A DNA stretch of 64,000 nt, taken from positions 248,001-312,000 of the forward strand of contig NZ_JAIQYZ010000001.1 in the NCBI RefSeq assembly GCF_020164495.1, written 5' to 3'. The notes beneath the pieces were generated by a model. That model did not search any database and was not told where the DNA came from. It saw nothing but the letters and a program-made list of their open reading frames with translations. Within the stretch, counting starts at the first letter, position 1. Each line of letters begins with the position of its first letter. This document shows positions 9,399-17,900 of this stretch, piece by piece. The stretch comes from Psychroflexus lacisalsi. GTDB lineage: Bacteria > Bacteroidota > Bacteroidia > Flavobacteriales > Flavobacteriaceae. Position numbers and translations under genes: made by a program.

Positions 9399-9419
9399 TT
9401 TTTTGAATTTTATTTAGGA

Positions 9420-9447
9420 TTGGACTTGTGTATTCAAAATAAATTTT
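9420..9447 (+). promoter_or_regulatory. Candidate promoter of the Phe/Tyr operon leader
   Basis: TTG at 9420-9422, 17-nt gap, TAAATTTT at 9440-9447 (seven of the eight consensus positions; final G is T). Transcription from here would begin near 9453 and give a ~20-nt 5' leader before the leader-peptide ATG at 9473. Read-through from the M24 gene is an alternative. Confidence 0.45.
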
Positions 9448-9472
9448 AATTTAGTCTCACATTAAAGAACAA

Positions 9473-9535
9473 ATGACAACACGTTTTTATTTTTATTTTA
9501 ACTTTTATTTTGCTGACCCAGCGAAACGAGGTTGA
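9473..9535 (+). CDS. Phe/Tyr-rich attenuation leader peptide
   Basis: A 20-codon frame, ATG at 9473 and TGA at 9533. It encodes MTTRFYFYFNFYFADPAKRG. Codons 5-13 read F-Y-F-Y-F-N-F-Y-F: five Phe and three Tyr in nine codons (9485-9511). It sits directly upstream of a terminator hairpin and the pheA/tyrA operon, the architecture of the enterobacterial pheL-type leader. Ribosome stalling on Phe or Tyr codons when charged tRNA is scarce would expose the antiterminator segment inside the last codons (9523-9531). When the peptide is completed, the ribosome at the stop covers that segment. The function is inferred from sequence; no homologue search was possible. Confidence 0.8.
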   Translation: MTTRFYFYFNFYFADPAKRG

Positions 9536-9590
9536 TATGAAATAAATTCATTATTAATAGATAAAGCCTCGTTTCATACGGGGCTTTTTT
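9523..9590 (+). promoter_or_regulatory. Transcription attenuator: mutually exclusive antiterminator and terminator
   Basis: Terminator: AAAGCCTCGT (9563-9572) pairs with ACGGGGCTTT (9578-9587) over a 10-bp stem with one T.G wobble and a 5-nt loop, ending in a T6 run at 9585-9590. Antiterminator: GAAACGAGG (9523-9531), overlapping the last codons of the leader peptide, is perfectly complementary to CCTCGTTTC (9567-9575), which occupies the left arm and loop of the terminator. The two structures cannot coexist. The terminator ends 6 nt before the pheA start codon at 9596, so termination here would silence the whole operon. Confidence 0.8.
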
Positions 9591-9595
9591 AGTTT

Positions 9596-10420
9596 ATGAG
9601 AAAAAAAATAGCCATGCAAGGTATCAAAGGATCCAACCATTATAAAGCACTCACCGAGCTTTTTGATGAAGACGAGGTTGAAGCTGTAGAATGCAATACA
9701 TTTCAGGGACTTATCAACTCTCTTGTGTCTGGAGCGTCTGAAAAAGCAGTAATGGCTATAGAAAATTCTATAGCGGGAAGCATTCTGCCTAATTACAGAC
9801 TTATTTTGGATCATAAACTGCAGGTGACAGCAGAACACTACTTGAACATTAGTCACAATTTAGTTGCCTTACCAGGTCAGACTATAGAAGATTTGGTGAA
9901 GGTGAAATCTCATCAAATGGCACTCCATCAGTGTAGCAATTTCTTTACAGAACAAAGACATATTCATCTTATTGAAGATGTGGATACAGCGCTTCCAGCA
10001 CAAATTATAGCGCAGCAGCAAATCTTTGGAGTAGGAGCACTGGTCCCAAAAGGAACAGCAGAACTATTTAATTTAAAGGTAATCGCTGAAGATGTTCAGA
10101 ACAATAGTTTAAATGAAACTCGATTTGTAGTTCTTGAAAAACAGGGCCATACAAATCCTGATGTGGATACGGCTACCCTTCAGTTTGAAATTGCTCACGA
10201 GTCTGGAAGTCTTGCTAAAGTTCTAAATACAATGGCTGGATTTGAATTGAATTTATCCAAAATTCAAAGCATTCCTATCCCTAATGATATATGGAAATAT
10301 GCCTTTATTGTGGATGTGAGTTTTTCTAATCCCGTTCACTTTCAAAAGGCATTTTCAGAAATTTCAAAAATCAGTATTAACCCGACCTGTATTGGTCAAT
10401 ATAAAAGTGGAAAGTCATGA
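9596..10420 (+). CDS. pheA: Prephenate dehydratase with ACT domain
   Basis: A 274-residue monofunctional enzyme converting prephenate to phenylpyruvate in phenylalanine synthesis. The catalytic part (1-180) contains AVMAIENSIAGS (about 51-62) and the TRF motif (175-177), both hallmarks of the family. The C-terminal ACT regulatory domain (about 193-270) keeps the Gly-Ser-Leu turn (SGSLAKVL), but the usual ESRP phenylalanine-binding motif reads QSIP (224-227). It is the first gene of the operon and starts 6 nt after the attenuator T-run. Its stop overlaps the next start by 4 nt (ATGA). Confidence 0.93.
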   Translation: MRKKIAMQGIKGSNHYKALTELFDEDEVEAVECNTFQGLINSLVSGASEKAVMAIENSIAGSILPNYRLILDHKLQVTAEHYLNISHNLVALPGQTIEDLVKVKSHQMALHQCSNFFTEQRHIHLIEDVDTALPAQIIAQQQIFGVGALVPKGTAELFNLKVIAEDVQNNSLNETRFVVLEKQGHTNPDVDTATLQFEIAHESGSLAKVLNTMAGFELNLSKIQSIPIPNDIWKYAFIVDVSFSNPVHFQKAFSEISKISINPTCIGQYKSGKS

Positions 10421-11577
10421 TCTCAGTATCTAAAAGACTTCAGGAAACAAAAGAATACTACTTCAGCAAAAAGTTAAGGGAGGTCGCTCAGCTTAAAAAA
10501 CAGGGCAGGCCTATTATCAATTTAGGTATAGGAAGTCCAGACTTGGCTCCGCCAAAAGAAGTAGTAGAAGAGTTGATGAAAGCAACTCAGGCTCCTGGAG
10601 CTTATCAGTATCAGGCTTACAAAGGCCTGGACGAATTGAGGGAAGCCATGTCTGGATTTTATCAAACTCATTATGGAGTTGAGGTGAATACAGAAACTCA
10701 AGTCTTGCCACTGATGGGTTCCAAAGAAGGAATTGCTCTCATTTCTATGGCTTTCCTCAACGAAGGCGACCAGGTCTTGGTGCCAAATCCCGGCTATCCC
10801 ACCTACCAGGCTGCGACCAAATTGCTGAACGCCGAACTTGTTTCTTATAATTTAACCGAAGACAACTTCTGGCATCCAGATATAGAAGAACTCCATAAAA
10901 TGGATCTCTCAAAGGTGAAACTGATGTGGATCAATTATCCTAACATGCCGACGGGTCAGCCCGCAGATCATGAAAAGCTTCAGGAATTGATTCGTTTTGC
11001 GAAAGCCAACGATATCCTATTAGTCAACGACAATCCGTACAGCATGGTTTTGACGGATGAAAAATTTTCGATTTTTCAATTGGAAGGTGCTGAAGAGGTG
11101 TGTTTAGAATTGAATTCTTTGAGCAAATCTTTTAATCTGGCTGGTTTTCGGGTAGGATTTCTGGTAGGTAATGCTGAATTTATTTCAGCGGTCTTAAAAG
11201 TGAAAAGCAATATGGACAGCGGAATGTTTTTTCCTATTCAAAAAGCTGCAACTAAAGCTTTGAAACTTGACTTAGCTTGGTTTGAATCCCAAAATGATAT
11301 TTATAAAAAACGTCGGGCACTGATCTGGGAGATGTGTAAAGCTTTGGATTTGGAAATCAATCCTTCAGCTGTCGGGCTTTTTGTCTGGGCTAAAATTAAT
11401 TCCAATCAAACAGCAGAAGAACTGGCGGATGAGCTGCTTTACAATCGCAATTTGTTTGTCACTCCTGGAACCGTTTTTGGAACGAACGGATCTAATTATC
11501 TCCGCTTTTCTTTATGTGTTACAGTTGAAGATTTAAAAAGTTGTAAAGAACGCATCCTAAAGCCAAAAGCCGTATGA
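10417..11577 (+). CDS. Class I/II PLP-dependent aminotransferase (aromatic or prephenate aminotransferase of the operon)
   Basis: A 386-residue fold-type I aminotransferase. The PLP-lysine is Lys237 in NSLSKSFNLAGFRVG, the cofactor-contacting Asn/Tyr lies around NYPNMPTG (173-180) and NDNPYSM (204-210), and a C-terminal substrate-carboxylate Arg is in NYLRFSLC. Sequence alone does not separate aspartate, alanine or aromatic specificity. Its place between pheA and tyrA, with 4-nt overlaps on both sides, makes transamination of phenylpyruvate/4-hydroxyphenylpyruvate, or prephenate to arogenate, the likely role. Confidence 0.88.
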   Translation: MISVSKRLQETKEYYFSKKLREVAQLKKQGRPIINLGIGSPDLAPPKEVVEELMKATQAPGAYQYQAYKGLDELREAMSGFYQTHYGVEVNTETQVLPLMGSKEGIALISMAFLNEGDQVLVPNPGYPTYQAATKLLNAELVSYNLTEDNFWHPDIEELHKMDLSKVKLMWINYPNMPTGQPADHEKLQELIRFAKANDILLVNDNPYSMVLTDEKFSIFQLEGAEEVCLELNSLSKSFNLAGFRVGFLVGNAEFISAVLKVKSNMDSGMFFPIQKAATKALKLDLAWFESQNDIYKKRRALIWEMCKALDLEINPSAVGLFVWAKINSNQTAEELADELLYNRNLFVTPGTVFGTNGSNYLRFSLCVTVEDLKSCKERILKPKAV

Positions 11578-12443
11578 AAGTAGCAAGTATAGGTCTAGGT
11601 TTGATAGGAGGTTCCTTTGCATTATCTCTGAAAAAGAATTTTGATGAAATACAACTTTATGGGATGGATAAGAATCCGAAACATCTTCAAAAAGCCCTTC
11701 AGCTGAATATTATAGATAAAGCTTTGAGTGATGAAGATGTAATTGAAATGGACTTAATAGTAGTGAGTATCCCTGTAGATAAAGCAAATTCAGTGATTCA
11801 GGATGTTCTGGACAAGGTTCATCCAAAAGCTTTGGTGATGGACATGGGATCGACCAAAGGTAAATTATGTAAAGCCATTGCGGAACACCCAAAACGCGAT
11901 CAATTTCTAGCTGCGCATCCTATTGCTGGAACTGAGTTTTCAGGTCCTGAAGCGGCGTTTAGTTTGCTTTTTGAAAAGAAAACGATGATTTTTTGTGATG
12001 TTGAAGCTTCACGTCCAGAGCTTTTAGATATGGCCTTATCGCTAATTGCGCCCTTGGAAATGAGCATCAAATACATGGGAGCACAAGATCACGACAAGCA
12101 CTTGGCTTATGTATCTCATTTGTCGCACATCAGTTCGTTTATGCTTGGTAAAACTGTACTTCAAGTGGAACAAAACGACAAAACTATTTTTGATTTAGCA
12201 GGTAGTGGATTTGCTTCCACAGTAAGATTAGCTAAATCCAACCCTACCACATGGACAGCGATTTTTAAAGAAAATCAAAATGAAGTGCTTCAGGCTTTGG
12301 AGGAATATATTCAAAATTTAAAAGCATTTCAGAACCAGTTAGAAACTCAGAATTACTCAGAAATACACCAACAGTTGGCAAATGCCAATGAACTCAAACC
12401 TATTTTGAACGGAATATTAAAAAAAGAAAGTCATGGAAATTAA
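11574..12443 (+). CDS. tyrA: Prephenate (or arogenate) dehydrogenase
   Basis: A 289-residue NAD(P)-dependent enzyme of tyrosine synthesis. The N-terminal Rossmann motif is GLGLIGGSFA (7-16). MDMGSTKG (about 90-97) and AAHPIAGTEFSG (about 113-124), including the catalytic His region, are typical of TyrA. The C-terminal half is the all-helical dimerisation domain. No chorismate mutase or ACT domain is attached. It overlaps the aminotransferase by 4 nt and the DAHP synthase gene by 11 nt, consistent with translational coupling. Confidence 0.93.
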   Translation: MKVASIGLGLIGGSFALSLKKNFDEIQLYGMDKNPKHLQKALQLNIIDKALSDEDVIEMDLIVVSIPVDKANSVIQDVLDKVHPKALVMDMGSTKGKLCKAIAEHPKRDQFLAAHPIAGTEFSGPEAAFSLLFEKKTMIFCDVEASRPELLDMALSLIAPLEMSIKYMGAQDHDKHLAYVSHLSHISSFMLGKTVLQVEQNDKTIFDLAGSGFASTVRLAKSNPTTWTAIFKENQNEVLQALEEYIQNLKAFQNQLETQNYSEIHQQLANANELKPILNGILKKESHGN

Positions 12444-13518
12444 TAACACACAAAGAAAATGGTTGGATGCCTTTAATCTTGATCATCCCTTAGTTATAGC
12501 AGGACCTTGCAGTGCAGAAACCGAAGAACAAGTGGTGAAAATCGCTCATCAGCTTAAAGAAACCGATACCAGTGTTATGCGTGCGGGTATCTGGAAACCC
12601 AGAACTCGTCCTGGCAATTTTGAAGGCGTAGGAGCTATTGGTTTAGAATGGCTGAAGACTGCAAAACAGGAAACAGGACTTAAGCTAGCGACCGAAGTTG
12701 CCAACAGAAATCATGTAGAATTAGCCTTAAAAGCGGATATCGATGTGTTGTGGATTGGTGCGCGCAGCACTGTGAGTCCATTTATTGTTCAAGAAATCGC
12801 AGATGCCTTAAAAGGAACCGATAAAACAGTACTGGTCAAAAACCCTGTCAATCCTGACCTGGCATTGTGGCTTGGCGCAGTAGAAAGGATCCATGATGCC
12901 GATATTAAAAACCTAGGCGTTATTCATAGAGGGTTTTCCACTTACGAAAAAACGAAATACCGAAACAATCCGGAATGGCAGATTGCGATTGACTTACAAA
13001 CGGAGTTTCCGGATTTGCCTATTATTTTGGATCCCTCGCATATTGCTGGGCGACGTGATATCATTTTTGATATCTGTCAAACAGGGCTTGATTTGAATTT
13101 TGATGGAATCATGGTAGAAACTCACTTCGATCCAGACAATGCCTGGAGTGATGCTAAGCAGCAAATCACGCCGAAAAATTTAGATCAAATGACGATTGAT
13201 TTGAAAATGAGAAAGGAGTTCACAGAAGCAACAGCTTTTCAGAATAAACTCCAGACCCTAAGAACCCAGATTGATGTGGTAGACCACCAGCTCATTGATC
13301 TTTTAGGGAAACGAATGAAAATCGCAGATGATATCGGTAGGCTTAAAAAGAAAAATAATGTGGCCATTCTTCAGGCCAAACGCTGGAATTTTGTACTGGA
13401 TTCTATGATTGAAGCAGGGGCAGAACATAATTTAAGTGAAGAATTTATCACTAAGATTCTAAAAGCGATTCATGAAGAATCCATCAGCCATCAGCATAAA
13501 ATTATAAGTGAGTATTAA
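12433..13518 (+). CDS. Bifunctional DAHP synthase / chorismate mutase type II
   Basis: A 361-residue fusion. Residues 1-255 are a class I (KDO8P-like) DAHP synthase: IAGPCSAE (about 18-25), MRAGIWKPRTRPG (about 49-61), VKNPVNPD and LDPSHIAGRRD supply phosphate- and metal-binding residues. Residues ~265-350 are an AroQ-type chorismate mutase helix bundle (TQIDVVDHQLIDLLGKRMKIADDIGRLK). The protein thus catalyses the first step of the shikimate pathway and the branch step to prephenate. The C-terminal mutase probably also serves feedback control by prephenate/chorismate, as known in related fused enzymes. With pheA and tyrA it completes the Phe/Tyr branch under one leader. Confidence 0.93.
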   Translation: MEINNTQRKWLDAFNLDHPLVIAGPCSAETEEQVVKIAHQLKETDTSVMRAGIWKPRTRPGNFEGVGAIGLEWLKTAKQETGLKLATEVANRNHVELALKADIDVLWIGARSTVSPFIVQEIADALKGTDKTVLVKNPVNPDLALWLGAVERIHDADIKNLGVIHRGFSTYEKTKYRNNPEWQIAIDLQTEFPDLPIILDPSHIAGRRDIIFDICQTGLDLNFDGIMVETHFDPDNAWSDAKQQITPKNLDQMTIDLKMRKEFTEATAFQNKLQTLRTQIDVVDHQLIDLLGKRMKIADDIGRLKKKNNVAILQAKRWNFVLDSMIEAGAEHNLSEEFITKILKAIHEESISHQHKIISEY

Positions 13519-13529
13519 TTTGATGGTTT

Positions 13530-13866
13530 ATTTTATAAAAGGGACGTTAGCCCTAGATTCGAATGCGGTTTGTATTTGTAGGTGTTTTTTTGGTAGGGGC
13601 AGCGCCCTGAAATCTTCGTTGATTTGAATGCGATTCGCATTTTGAATGTACTATTTTTGACAGGGGCGTTAGCCCTGACATCTTCGTTGATTCGGATGTG
13701 GTTTGTAATTGTAGGTGTTTTTATATAGGGGCTTTAGCCCTGACACCTTCGTAGATTTGAATTTGATTTGTATTTTGAATGTAATATTTTTGATAGGAGC
13801 TTTAGCCCTGGTATCTTCGTACATGGTTTATTTAATAAAAGGGGCAGCGCCCTGACATAAAAAGCG
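13530..13866 (+). repeat. REP-like hairpin array upstream of the RAYT gene (about six units)
   Basis: Short GC palindromes recur at 13541, 13595, 13662, 13726, 13795 and 13840. They are of two kinds, GGGGCAGCGCCCTG and GGGGCTTTAGCCCTG (variants GGGGCGTTAGCCCTG). Each is followed by a conserved tail beginning with a form of ATCTTCGTNGATTCGNATG and ending TTTGTATTTGTAGGTGTTTTT or TTTTGAATGTAATATTTTT. Spacing is 44-69 bp. All units face the same way and lead up to the transposase start at 13867. The block fills the gap between the aromatic operon and the RAYT gene. Confidence 0.85.
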
Positions 13867-14328
13867 ATGGCAAATACATACACACAATTATACATTCAAT
13901 TTGTGTTTTCCGTTAAGGGTCGTAAAAACATGATTCACGAATCCTTTCGAGAAGAATTGGAAAAGGTGATATGTGGTATTGTGGATAGTTATAAATGTAA
14001 AACCTATGCGGTTTATTGCAATCCAGACCACACGCATATTTTTGTTGGAATGCATCCCGATATCTCTCCCTCTAAACTAATGGAACAGGTCAAATCAGGT
14101 TCATCCAATTGGATAAACGACAAAAATTTTATTTCAAACAAGTTTAATTGGCAAAGGGGTTTTGGGGCGTTCACATATTCTAAATCTCATATTGATAAGG
14201 TCGTGAAATACGTGTTGAATCAACCGCAACATCATAAAAAGCAGTCTTTTAAAGAGGAGTACGTGTTGCTACTAGAAAAATTTGAAGTCGATTATGAGGC
14301 TGGATATTTATTTGAATGGTACGATTAG
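13867..14328 (+). CDS. RAYT: REP-associated tyrosine (IS200-like, Y1) transposase
   Basis: A 153-residue single-domain HUH endonuclease. The metal-binding HUH motif is HTH at 55-57 (CNPDHTHIFVGM), and the nucleophilic tyrosine is most likely Tyr115 in VVKYVLNQPQHH. Length and motif order match the Y1_Tnp family of IS200/IS605 TnpA and domesticated RAYTs. It has no terminal inverted repeats or TnpB partner, but is bracketed by arrays of the same small palindromes, with one inverted copy (14355-14370) just after its stop. That is the usual arrangement for a RAYT acting on its own REP elements. All catalytic residues look intact. Confidence 0.88.
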   Translation: MANTYTQLYIQFVFSVKGRKNMIHESFREELEKVICGIVDSYKCKTYAVYCNPDHTHIFVGMHPDISPSKLMEQVKSGSSNWINDKNFISNKFNWQRGFGAFTYSKSHIDKVVKYVLNQPQHHKKQSFKEEYVLLLEKFEVDYEAGYLFEWYD

Positions 14329-14344
14329 GTTCAACCCAGGCTCA

Positions 14345-14862
14345 TTAAAGATTTCAGGGCGCTGCCCCTGGTTTTTTGATAACGAAGATCGGAAGCCGAT
14401 CCTCGTGGATTAAAAGGTATTGATTTTTTCAATTAGTGGTGTTAGCCCTGTAATCTTCGTAGATTCGAATGCGATTTGTATTTGTAGGTGTTTTTTTGAT
14501 AGGGGCTTTAGCCCTGTAATCTTCGTAGATTCGAATGCGTTTTGTAATTGTAAGTGTTTTTTTGATAGGGGCTTTAGCCCTGGCATCTTCGTAGATTCGA
14601 ATGCGTTTTGAATGTAATATTTTATAGGGGCAGCGCCCTTGCATCTTCGTAGATTCGAATGCGGTTTGTATTTGTAGGTGTTTTTTCAATTAGGGGCTTT
14701 AGCCCTGTAATCTTCGTAGATTCGGATGCGGTTTGTAATTGTAAGTGTTTTTTTGATAGGGGCTTTAGCCCTGTAATCTTCGTAGATTCGGATGCGGTTT
14801 GTAATTGTAAGTGTTTTTTTGATAGGGGCTTTAGCCCTGTAATCTTCGTAGCTATCGAAAAG
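14345..14862 (+). repeat. REP-like hairpin array downstream of the RAYT gene (one inverted plus seven direct units)
   Basis: The first unit is inverted (CAGGGCGCTGCCCCTG, 14355-14370) and is followed by a separate palindrome GATCGGAAGCCGATC (14387-14401). Then come direct units with palindromes near 14433 (degenerate), 14500, 14567, 14625, 14692, 14758 and 14823, at a period of 58-67 bp. The last three units are almost identical, which suggests recent tandem expansion. Open frames of 60-90 codons through this block on both strands are by-products of the repeat period, not genes. dnaE begins 84 nt after the array. Confidence 0.88.
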
Positions 14863-14945
14863 CGTATAATTTAGCAGTAATAAATTCAGAATAAAATCAG
14901 TTTAAACTCTGGTTTTTGCTAATTTTATAATTCAAAATTCTGCTC

Positions 14946-17900
14946 ATGTATATCATTTTTGATACCGAAACTACCGGCTTACCTAAACGTTGGAATGCAC
15001 CAATCACCGATACGGACAACTGGCCAAGGGCCATACAGATTGCGTGGCAGGTGCACGATGAGTGGGGGAATTTGGTAGAGGCCAAGGATTATTTGATCCG
15101 CCCTGATGGTTTCGATATTCCTTACGATGCGGAACGAATTCACGGCATATCGACGGCTTTGGCTCAGGAAAAAGGAGAGTCGCTTGACTATGTGTTGGAG
15201 GAGTTCAATGAAGCCTTGCTGAAGTCGAAATTTGTCGTGGGACAGAACGTAGGGTTTGATGTGAATGTGATGGGGGCAGAATTTCATCGGGCACGACTGG
15301 AGTCGCCGATGGCGTCGATGCCAGTGCTGGATACCTGTACTGAAAAAACAGCAAAACTTTGTCAAATCCCTGGTGGTCGTGGCGGTAAATTCAAGTTGCC
15401 AACCCTTACAGAATTGCACGAGCATTTATTTGGCGAGCCTTTTAGTGAGGCGCACAATGCTACTGCTGATGTGGAAGCGACAACCAGGTGTTTTCTGGAA
15501 TTGATCCGAATTGGAAATTACTCGGAGAAAGAACTCCAAGTGGAAACAGTTTATTTAAGGGAATTTAAAGCTAAACATCCTCAGCTTATTGAAAAGGTGG
15601 GGTTGAATCATATTAACCTCAAAAAAGCCTCTGAAAAACTAAAGCAAAAGCAAGAGGCTAAATCAGAAGACAAAGCACCTTCAAAAGCAGAGTTGGATGA
15701 GAATCTGGAGCAACTTCAGGAATCTAGTTTTGTGCATCTGCATAACCACACGCAGTTTTCGGTGTTACAATCGACGACGTCTGTGCCAGATTTGGTAGCA
15801 GCGGCGGCAAAACACCATATGCCTGCAGTGGCGATTACCGATCATGCCAATATGATGGGTGCTTTTCATTTTGTGAATGCAGTGAAAAAACACAATGCTT
15901 CAGTGGCTTCTGAAGATGGCGAAAGTTCCTCTCAACCTATTAAACCTATCATTGGTTGTGAGTTTTTTGTGTGTGAAGATCATTTGGATCGCACTCACAA
16001 AGACAATGGATACCAGATGGTAATTTTGGCTAAAAACAAAAAAGGCTATCACAATCTGGCCAAAATGTCTTCGATTGGTTTTACCAAAGGCTTTTATTAC
16101 ATCCCGCGAATCGATAAAAAAGTGATTGAAGCTTACAAAGAGGATTTGATTGTGCTTTCGGGAAGCATGTATGGTGAAATTGCCAGTAAGCTGTTGAACC
16201 TTGGTGAAAATCAGGCGGAAGAAGCTTTGCTGTGGTGGAAAGAAACTTTTGGAGATGATTTCTACGTAGAAATTATGCGCCATCAGCAGGAAGATGAAGA
16301 CCGCGCTAATGAGGCTTTGATTCGCCTGGCGCAAAAACACGACATCAATATGGTGGCAACCAACAATACCTATTATGCCGACCAAAAAGATGCGAATGCT
16401 CACGATATTTTGCTGTGTGTAAAAGACGGCGAAAAGCAGGCGACGCCCATAGGTCGTGGTCGGGGTTACCGTTACGGTTTGCCCAACGATCAATATTACT
16501 TCAAGTCGGCTGAAGAAATGAAGTCGCTTTTTAAAGACTTGCCAGAAGCTATTTCCAATACTGAAAAGATTGCGAATAAAGTTGAAGCTTTTGAACTGGC
16601 CAGAGAAGTCTTATTACCAGCTTTTGAAATTCCAGAACAGTTTCTGGATGAAAGAGATAAGGACGATAAGGGAAAGCGAGGCGAGAATGCTTATTTAAAA
16701 CATATCACCTTTGAGGGTGCCAAAGAACGTTACGGCGACTTGAGCGAAGACATCAAAGAACGCTTAGAATTTGAATTATCGGTCATTGCCAATACAGGTT
16801 ATCCAGGATATTTTTTGATTGTTGAGGATTTCATAAGGGAAGCCAGGACAATGGGAGTTTCTGTTGGTCCCGGGCGAGGATCGGCGGCAGGGAGTGCCGT
16901 GGCTTACTGCTTGAAAATTACCAATATCGACCCGATCAAATACGACTTGCTTTTTGAGCGGTTTTTGAATCCGGAGCGAGTAAGCATGCCCGATATTGAT
17001 ATCGATTTTGATGATGAGGGTCGGAGTAAAGTCATGGATTATGTCATCGATAAGTATGGAGAAAATCAGGTGGCTCAAATTATTACCTATGGTACGATGG
17101 CGGCGAAGTCGGCGATTCGGGATACCGCTAGAGTATTGGATTTACCGCTTTACGAAGCAGACCGCATTGCCAAATTGATACCTGACATGTCCAAGCTGGG
17201 CAAGATTTTCAGCATGGATGAGAAAGAAATTCGGAAGAAATTCAGAGCTGAAGAAATCGATAAGGTTCTGGAACTGATTTCAATTTCAGAGCAAGACTCA
17301 CCCGAAGCCGAAACCGTGAACCAGGCTAGGATTTTAGAAGGATCAGTTAGAAACACGGGGATTCATGCCTGTGGAGTCATCATTACGCCAGACGATATTA
17401 CCAAATTCGTTCCCGTTTCGGTGGCCAAAGATTCCAACTTATACGTCACTCAGTTCGATAACTCAGTGGTAGAAGATGCCGGTCTGCTGAAAATGGACTT
17501 CTTGGGTTTAAAGACACTAACTTTAATTAAAGATACCGTCGACATTGTGAAAGCACGTCATGGCATCGAGCTGGATCCGGATGCATTTCCGCTGGATGAT
17601 ACAACCACCTACGAGCTTTTCCAACGCGGGGAAACCATAGGAATTTTTCAGTATGAATCTCCGGGGATGCAGAAGCACATGAAGGATTTGAAGCCAACGG
17701 TATTCGCGGATTTGATTGCAATGAATGCCTTGTACCGACCTGGACCGATGGAATACATCCCGAGTTTCATTAAGCGGAAACACGGTGAAGAAGAGATTTC
17801 TTATGATTTGCCGGTAATGCAGGAATATCTGGAAGAAACTTATGGGATCACGGTTTATCAGGAGCAGGTGATGTTGCTGTCGCAGAAGCTGGCCAGTTTT

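Noticed and set aside
14433-14862. CRISPR array
   Set aside because: Units are contiguous 58-67 bp repeats without unique spacers, contain REP palindromes, and have no cas genes nearby.
14420-14874. Repetitive frames encoding FSPVIFVDSNAFCNCKCFFDRG-like peptides on both strands
   Set aside because: They arise from the ~66-bp REP period being close to a multiple of three; frames exist on both strands and follow the hairpins, with no start signals.
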